NCBI GenBank assembly: GCA_023417935.1
Contig: JAEZDY010000044.1
Coordinates: forward strand, 55,976 to 119,975
DNA: 64,000 nucleotides
Source of the DNA: Bacteroidota bacterium
GTDB taxonomy: Bacteria; Bacteroidota; Bacteroidia; Bacteroidales; Lentimicrobiaceae
Reading direction: 5' to 3'
Shown here: positions 60,138 through 64,000 of the stretch, one piece after another
How the letters are laid out: each line of letters starts with the position of its first letter
Numbering within the stretch: the first letter of the stretch is position 1
Translations under genes and position numbers: made by a program
Notes under the pieces: generated by a model
What the model was told of the DNA's origin: nothing
The model's database searches: none
Seen by the model: only the letters and a program-made list of their open reading frames with translations

Positions 60138-60497
60138 ACTGTGATTTTTCTGCTAAATTATAAAAATAATGAAAACGGAAAGGGGTGGTGTTTTTTTGAT
60201 TTTTGGCGAACTGATATGCAGGCACTCCTCAATTTAACTACAGACTTTCCTTTAATGAGGGTTATTAAATTATATAACTGCCTCAAGGTTAGTTACTCGC
60301 TATATTATATTATATACAATATGATATGTATCATATGATTGATTAACTCTAAAAATTAGTAAAAACACGTATTCATAGGTTAGTCAACTCAACATATTGT
60401 TGGGTGAAATTACCGTATTTTCACGTATTGCGCAGACTTGCTGTATATGGTACTTTTGTAAAAATCAAACTATTAATAATTAACCCCCGGTTAAAAA
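60138..60497. other. 360-bp AT-rich intergenic region with a promoter
   Basis: It separates two divergent genes and holds the promoter at 60428-60458. No other element was recognised. Confidence 0.6.
60428..60458 (+). promoter_or_regulatory. Promoter for the 275-aa lipoprotein
   Basis: TTG at 60428-60430, 20-nt spacer, TACTTTTG at 60451-60458, 40 nt before the ATG. Confidence 0.6.
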
Positions 60498-61325
60498 ATG
60501 AGAAAAATAAAAACAATTGCAGTAGTTGCCGCCCTCTTGATGGCAGGCACAATTATGACTTCATGCTCAAAAGATGAGTCGACAAACCTGGTTGAAAAGA
60601 ACCAGCTAACTTTAAAATCGGCATCAGTAATGCCTGATTGTGAAACTGAGTTTATTGTTGATAATACTCCAGTATTCCGCACTGATTTTCAAACAATTAG
60701 CTGGGGTGGCGGTAAAACACCTAAAAGTAAAACTGTTACTATTGAATATGGCAATAACCTCACTCACTTTATTTTGAAAGTTACAAGCACTGATGGTTTT
60801 TCTGATCTGGTGATAAATGGCATCTCAGTTTGGACTGGTGGACCAGTTGCAGATAGTGTAACAGCAACATATTCAGTTCTATTACCAGAAGGATGGGAGC
60901 GCTGTGACGATATGTCTTATACATTAAAAGTTACTGGAAATGGACCACAAGCAGTATTTGCAGTTGAATATGCATTATTAGATGAACAACCTTGCGAAGA
61001 AGACTTCAGCTATGTAGCCAATGGTGATGACTCATATACATTTTATTATACTCCTGAAGTTGATTTAAATGACGTTCTTGTTGAATTTACATTTCCTCAG
61101 GCAGATAATGTTGATTTTGGTGTAAATGAACATGGTTTTACAAACAACGGTGGAGGAAATTCATCTGTATGGTCAGCTATTATGGACTTTACCGAATGTG
61201 AGACTGTTTCTTTTACAGTAATTTTAGAAGGTGAGGGTGGACGTAATTTGTTTACTGATTTCAAAGTTGATAATGATTCTAAAAAAGAAAAGTTTAATCT
61301 TGCTAATATTACGATGCCAAAGTAA
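60498..61325 (+). CDS. Lipoprotein of unknown function
   Basis: A 275-aa precursor with a lipoprotein signal ending TIMTSC (Cys23). The mature part is beta-rich: residues about 50-170 (ETEFIVDNTPVF, SVLLPEGWERCDDMSYTLKVTGNG) and a second module from about 175 (CEEDFSYVANGDDSYTFYYTPE), both Ig-like in pattern. No family is recognised. It has its own promoter and perfect terminator, so it is a single-gene unit, probably on the cell surface. Confidence 0.75.
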   Translation: MRKIKTIAVVAALLMAGTIMTSCSKDESTNLVEKNQLTLKSASVMPDCETEFIVDNTPVFRTDFQTISWGGGKTPKSKTVTIEYGNNLTHFILKVTSTDGFSDLVINGISVWTGGPVADSVTATYSVLLPEGWERCDDMSYTLKVTGNGPQAVFAVEYALLDEQPCEEDFSYVANGDDSYTFYYTPEVDLNDVLVEFTFPQADNVDFGVNEHGFTNNGGGNSSVWSAIMDFTECETVSFTVILEGEGGRNLFTDFKVDNDSKKEKFNLANITMPK

Positions 61326-61353
61326 GCATATAATAAATAGTCAAATTTACTGA

Positions 61354-61390
61354 ACAAAGGCGGACAAAAATGTCCGCCTTTGTGTTTTTT
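61354..61390 (+). terminator. Terminator after the 275-aa lipoprotein
   Basis: A perfect 13-bp stem (61354-61366 with 61371-61383), AAAA loop, then GTTTTTT. Confidence 0.95.
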
Positions 61391-61869
61391 AGTATTAAAT
61401 GCTAATGGATTATAGCACCAAAGTTTGATGCGTGTATCATTGAGTTTCACAGATGCTATAAACATTACACAAAACCACAATTGTTTCCATTTGTATATTT
61501 TTAGCTCATATAGGTCTTATTGCTATTTATATGGATATTTGAAATGTGCATATATAGATGCATAATGTGCATCTGGTATAAACTGAATTATTTTTACAAT
61601 CCCTAATTTTATGCTAACCAATTTGGACAATTCTGGACAAAGCAATTTCATTCTAAATCGAAAAAGGGAAAAAAAGAAAGCACAACACAACACGCATTCT
61701 GAACAGAAAGAAATGGACTATGGAATTAATCTACCTAATTCTGATAAGCCATATTTCAACTTCCTTCCAAAATAGTGCATACCCCCCATTCAGAATTTTT
61801 CTTTTTACTTAACTATTTATTGACCCTTTTTAGGGCCTTTAAGGATTTTTATTTAGAAAAATTTAGGGT
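61391..61869. other. 479-bp intergenic region, no gene seen
   Basis: AT-rich. It has a short GATGCA/TGCATC palindrome near 61558 and a small CCCT/AGGG hairpin near 61823 upstream of the next gene. No convincing promoter or RNA was recognised. Confidence 0.5.
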
Positions 61870-64000
61870 ATGAAAAAAACACAACTTCATCATTTTGTTA
61901 TTGCTAGCCATTCTATTTTGATGATTTTGCTAGCATTATTATTAACAAGCATGCATTTAAATGCCCAGCATATTCAGGGCACAGCACCAACATTAACACC
62001 TGCCGGAGGAATGGGAATTGACGGCGATGTTTATTCAAATAGTCCAACTACTGGGATTGGGGACTGGTATATTGGTACAAATTCTGGAAGTGGTGGAAGT
62101 ATTTTTGACAATCTTTTGGATCCTTATGATCCGCTTATGACATTTGAACAGGTAGACTCATGGTTTGGTAAAGATCCTACAGGTTTTCCCGGATCTAATA
62201 AAATTAATCAAAACCCAAGCACATACCTATGGGGTACAACCAATGTGTTAGACAAAAACCAGATTCACAATGCAAAAACTCATTTTGCCCACGACGCATC
62301 AGGTGATCTGTGGATCTTCTTCATGGCTGATAGAAAAGTTACCAATGGAGATAGTTATATCGATTTTGAGATTTTGCAAAAAGCACTTATAGCTGAGGAT
62401 GATGGTACTTTTACAACTCATGGACTTGATGGAGGAAGAACTGAAAATGACCTCTTAATTACAATAAAGTTTGGTCAGGGTGGAACACAAGCCGAAGCCT
62501 TGATCTACAGATGGCAACCTGTTGGTTCAGGATTTGAATATATTCAGCAAACAACCGGCCTGACAGGTAATATACTCATTACCGAGAATCCTGCACCTAT
62601 TACTATACCTTATGAAGCTTTTGGGAATTATTCGTATGTAACAAACCAGTGGGCAGAAGGAGCTGCAAATCTCACCAATATTCTTGGAAATGCTGATCCA
62701 TGCTATGCTATAAGTACTTTATTCGTAAGGACCAGAACATCAGGAGAATCGTCTCAATCAGAACTTTCAGATTTTCCGGGTTTCCCAATTCAATTACACC
62801 TGGGTCTTGATGACCTTGCTACAATATGTCCTGATCCTGTATTGCTTCCTGCTTGCAGCTCATCAAGTGAAATCCTTGCGGCATATAATGCCTGGGTTGA
62901 AGATTTTAGTTATACAGGTGGTATTGGTACAGTTTCAACAAACATTGCATTGATACCATCATTACCGGCTGATATTGAATGTGGAGGTACAATAGAATTT
63001 ACCTATGAAGTAACTGATCAGTGTTATACTGAACCTTTAAGTTGCAGCAGTTCTTTTACAGTAACAGCTGATGAGGTGCCGCCAACTGCAAACAACCCTG
63101 CACCTGTAAATGTACAATGTAGTGTGGATGTTCCTTTGCCTGATATAGCAGTTGTTACGGATGAGTATGATAACTGCGGAACTCCGGTAGTAGCATGGGT
63201 ATCAGATGTATCTGACGAAAGCTCATGTCCGGAAGTTATAACACGTACCTATAGTATTACTGACTATTGTGATAACCAGATACTGGTATATCAAACCATC
63301 ACGATTGAAGATACACAAGCACCAATATTTGATACTCCGCCTGATGATATTGCATATCAGTGTATTGAGGACGTTCCAGCAGCCGGCAATCTTGGCTGGA
63401 CTGATAACTGCGATGGCTCAGGTGAGGTTTTAGGAACTGACTTGTCAGATGGAAATACCTGCCCTGAAACAATAACCCGTACATGGAGTTATACCGATGT
63501 TTGTGGTAATCCGGCTTCTGTATCACAGTTCATAACGGTTATGGACACTGAAGCACCGGTATTTGCTGAGCCTCCGGCTGATGCAGCATATCAGTGCATA
63601 GATGAGGTTCCTTTACCGGATATACTAGGCTGGACTGACAATTGCGATGGCTTTGGTGAGGTAATGGGGTTTGATAATTCTATTCCTAGTACACTATGTA
63701 ATCTTACTATTACACGCACCTGGAGTTATACTGATGTATGCGGTAATCCGGCTTCCGTTTCACAGATCATTAAAGTTAATGATACACAGGCACCAGTATT
63801 TGCTGATCCACCTGCTGATGCAGCATACCAGTGTATTGAAGATGTTCCTGCACCGGGCATGTTAGGCTGGACAGACAACTGTGATGATTTTGGTGAAGTT
63901 TTGGGTACTGATGCTTCCGACGGAAATACTTGCCCTGAAATTATTACCCGTACATGGAGTTATACCGATGTTTGTGGTAATCCGGCTTCCGTTTCACAGG
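61870..64000 (+). CDS. Repetitive secreted adhesin-like protein, 3' end outside window
   Basis: An open frame of 710 codons from ATG 61870 runs off the right edge. A signal peptide (about 1-37, ending NAQ) is followed by a unique domain of about 360 residues (TGIGDWYIGTNSGSGGS, HFAHDASGDLWIFFMA). Then come HYR/Ig-like repeats of 78-79 residues with conserved Cys: QCIEDVPAPG, LGWTDNCDD, GNTCPEIITRTWSYTDVCGNPASVSQ. Units begin near 63319, 63553 and 63790, with a diverged one near 63080. In Bacteroidota such proteins usually end in a T9SS domain, which would lie beyond the window. Probably a large cell-surface or secreted protein. Confidence 0.8.
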   Translation, partial: MKKTQLHHFVIASHSILMILLALLLTSMHLNAQHIQGTAPTLTPAGGMGIDGDVYSNSPTTGIGDWYIGTNSGSGGSIFDNLLDPYDPLMTFEQVDSWFGKDPTGFPGSNKINQNPSTYLWGTTNVLDKNQIHNAKTHFAHDASGDLWIFFMADRKVTNGDSYIDFEILQKALIAEDDGTFTTHGLDGGRTENDLLITIKFGQGGTQAEALIYRWQPVGSGFEYIQQTTGLTGNILITENPAPITIPYEAFGNYSYVTNQWAEGAANLTNILGNADPCYAISTLFVRTRTSGESSQSELSDFPGFPIQLHLGLDDLATICPDPVLLPACSSSSEILAAYNAWVEDFSYTGGIGTVSTNIALIPSLPADIECGGTIEFTYEVTDQCYTEPLSCSSSFTVTADEVPPTANNPAPVNVQCSVDVPLPDIAVVTDEYDNCGTPVVAWVSDVSDESSCPEVITRTYSITDYCDNQILVYQTITIEDTQAPIFDTPPDDIAYQCIEDVPAAGNLGWTDNCDGSGEVLGTDLSDGNTCPETITRTWSYTDVCGNPASVSQFITVMDTEAPVFAEPPADAAYQCIDEVPLPDILGWTDNCDGFGEVMGFDNSIPSTLCNLTITRTWSYTDVCGNPASVSQIIKVNDTQAPVFADPPADAAYQCIEDVPAPGMLGWTDNCDDFGEVLGTDASDGNTCPEIITRTWSYTDVCGNPASVSQ

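Noticed and set aside
60132..60338. 68-aa ORF upstream of the 275-aa lipoprotein
   Set aside because: It overlaps the amidohydrolase start on the other strand and is AT-rich without any motif.

Overview
The window looks like chromosome from an environmental Bacteroidota bacterium, probably near the Bacteroidales. The lineage call rests on type IX secretion (T9SS) C-terminal sorting domains, Bacteroidetes-type promoters (TTG, about 20 nt, TAnnTTTG), a C10 (streptopain-type) peptidase, DUF4293, a pyrB-pyrI pair, an AT-rich composition and weak Shine-Dalgarno signals. No complete transposase, phage module or CRISPR array was seen.

Layout. 1-3.7 kb (minus): truncated class III cyclase-like protein, small membrane protein, aroE, TPR protein. 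3.9-12.1 kb (mostly plus): glmM with a small basic protein, a metal-site-depleted pirin-like protein, an eRF1-like (baeRF) gene interrupted by an in-frame TAA, a COG2403 GTPase, pyrBI, an AlbA_2 protein and a YfcE-type phosphoesterase. 12.1-24.6 kb (minus): an accessory-looking block with a MauE-thioredoxin fusion plus Cys-rich lipoprotein, a gluzincin-type peptidase, a T9SS beta-propeller protein, several small envelope proteins, a complete subclass B1 metallo-beta-lactamase, and YdeI and DUF4293 proteins. This block is rich in short-unit tandem repeats and holds three copies of one promoter-like element. 24.7-29.7 kb: GT-C glycosyltransferase, YwqK-like protein, recR, argS. 30.1-34.3 kb: large secreted C10 peptidase. 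34.4-41.4 kb: HAD phosphatase, cca, pRiA4b-like gene overlapping miaA, S9 peptidase, single-domain response regulator. 41.4-50.4 kb (minus): GH31 and GH13 glycosidases, YgaP-SRPBCC fusion, M16 peptidase pair, mgsA. 50.5-55.4 kb: pfkA, VanZ-like protein, P-type ATPase, a long inverted repeat, a coding remnant, tRNA-Arg. 55.5-64 kb: PAS protein, redoxin, TlpA-like protein, OprB-type porin, amidohydrolase lipoprotein, an unknown lipoprotein, and the start of a repetitive secreted protein that runs off the right edge.

How the genes fit together. Housekeeping genes (aroE, glmM, pyrBI, recR, argS, cca, miaA, pfkA, mgsA) are interleaved with envelope and secreted functions: proteolysis (C10, S9, M16, gluzincin), glycan use (GH13, GH31, porin), thiol redox (MauE-Trx, TlpA, redoxin) and beta-lactam hydrolysis. 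The observations most worth following are the nonsense-interrupted release-factor-like gene, the intact B1 beta-lactamase, the degenerate cyclase-like and pirin-like proteins, the MauE-Trx and Cys-rich lipoprotein pair, and the family of 7-, 9- and 15-bp minisatellites. I did not find a clearly new multi-gene system. All functional calls come from motif recognition by eye.
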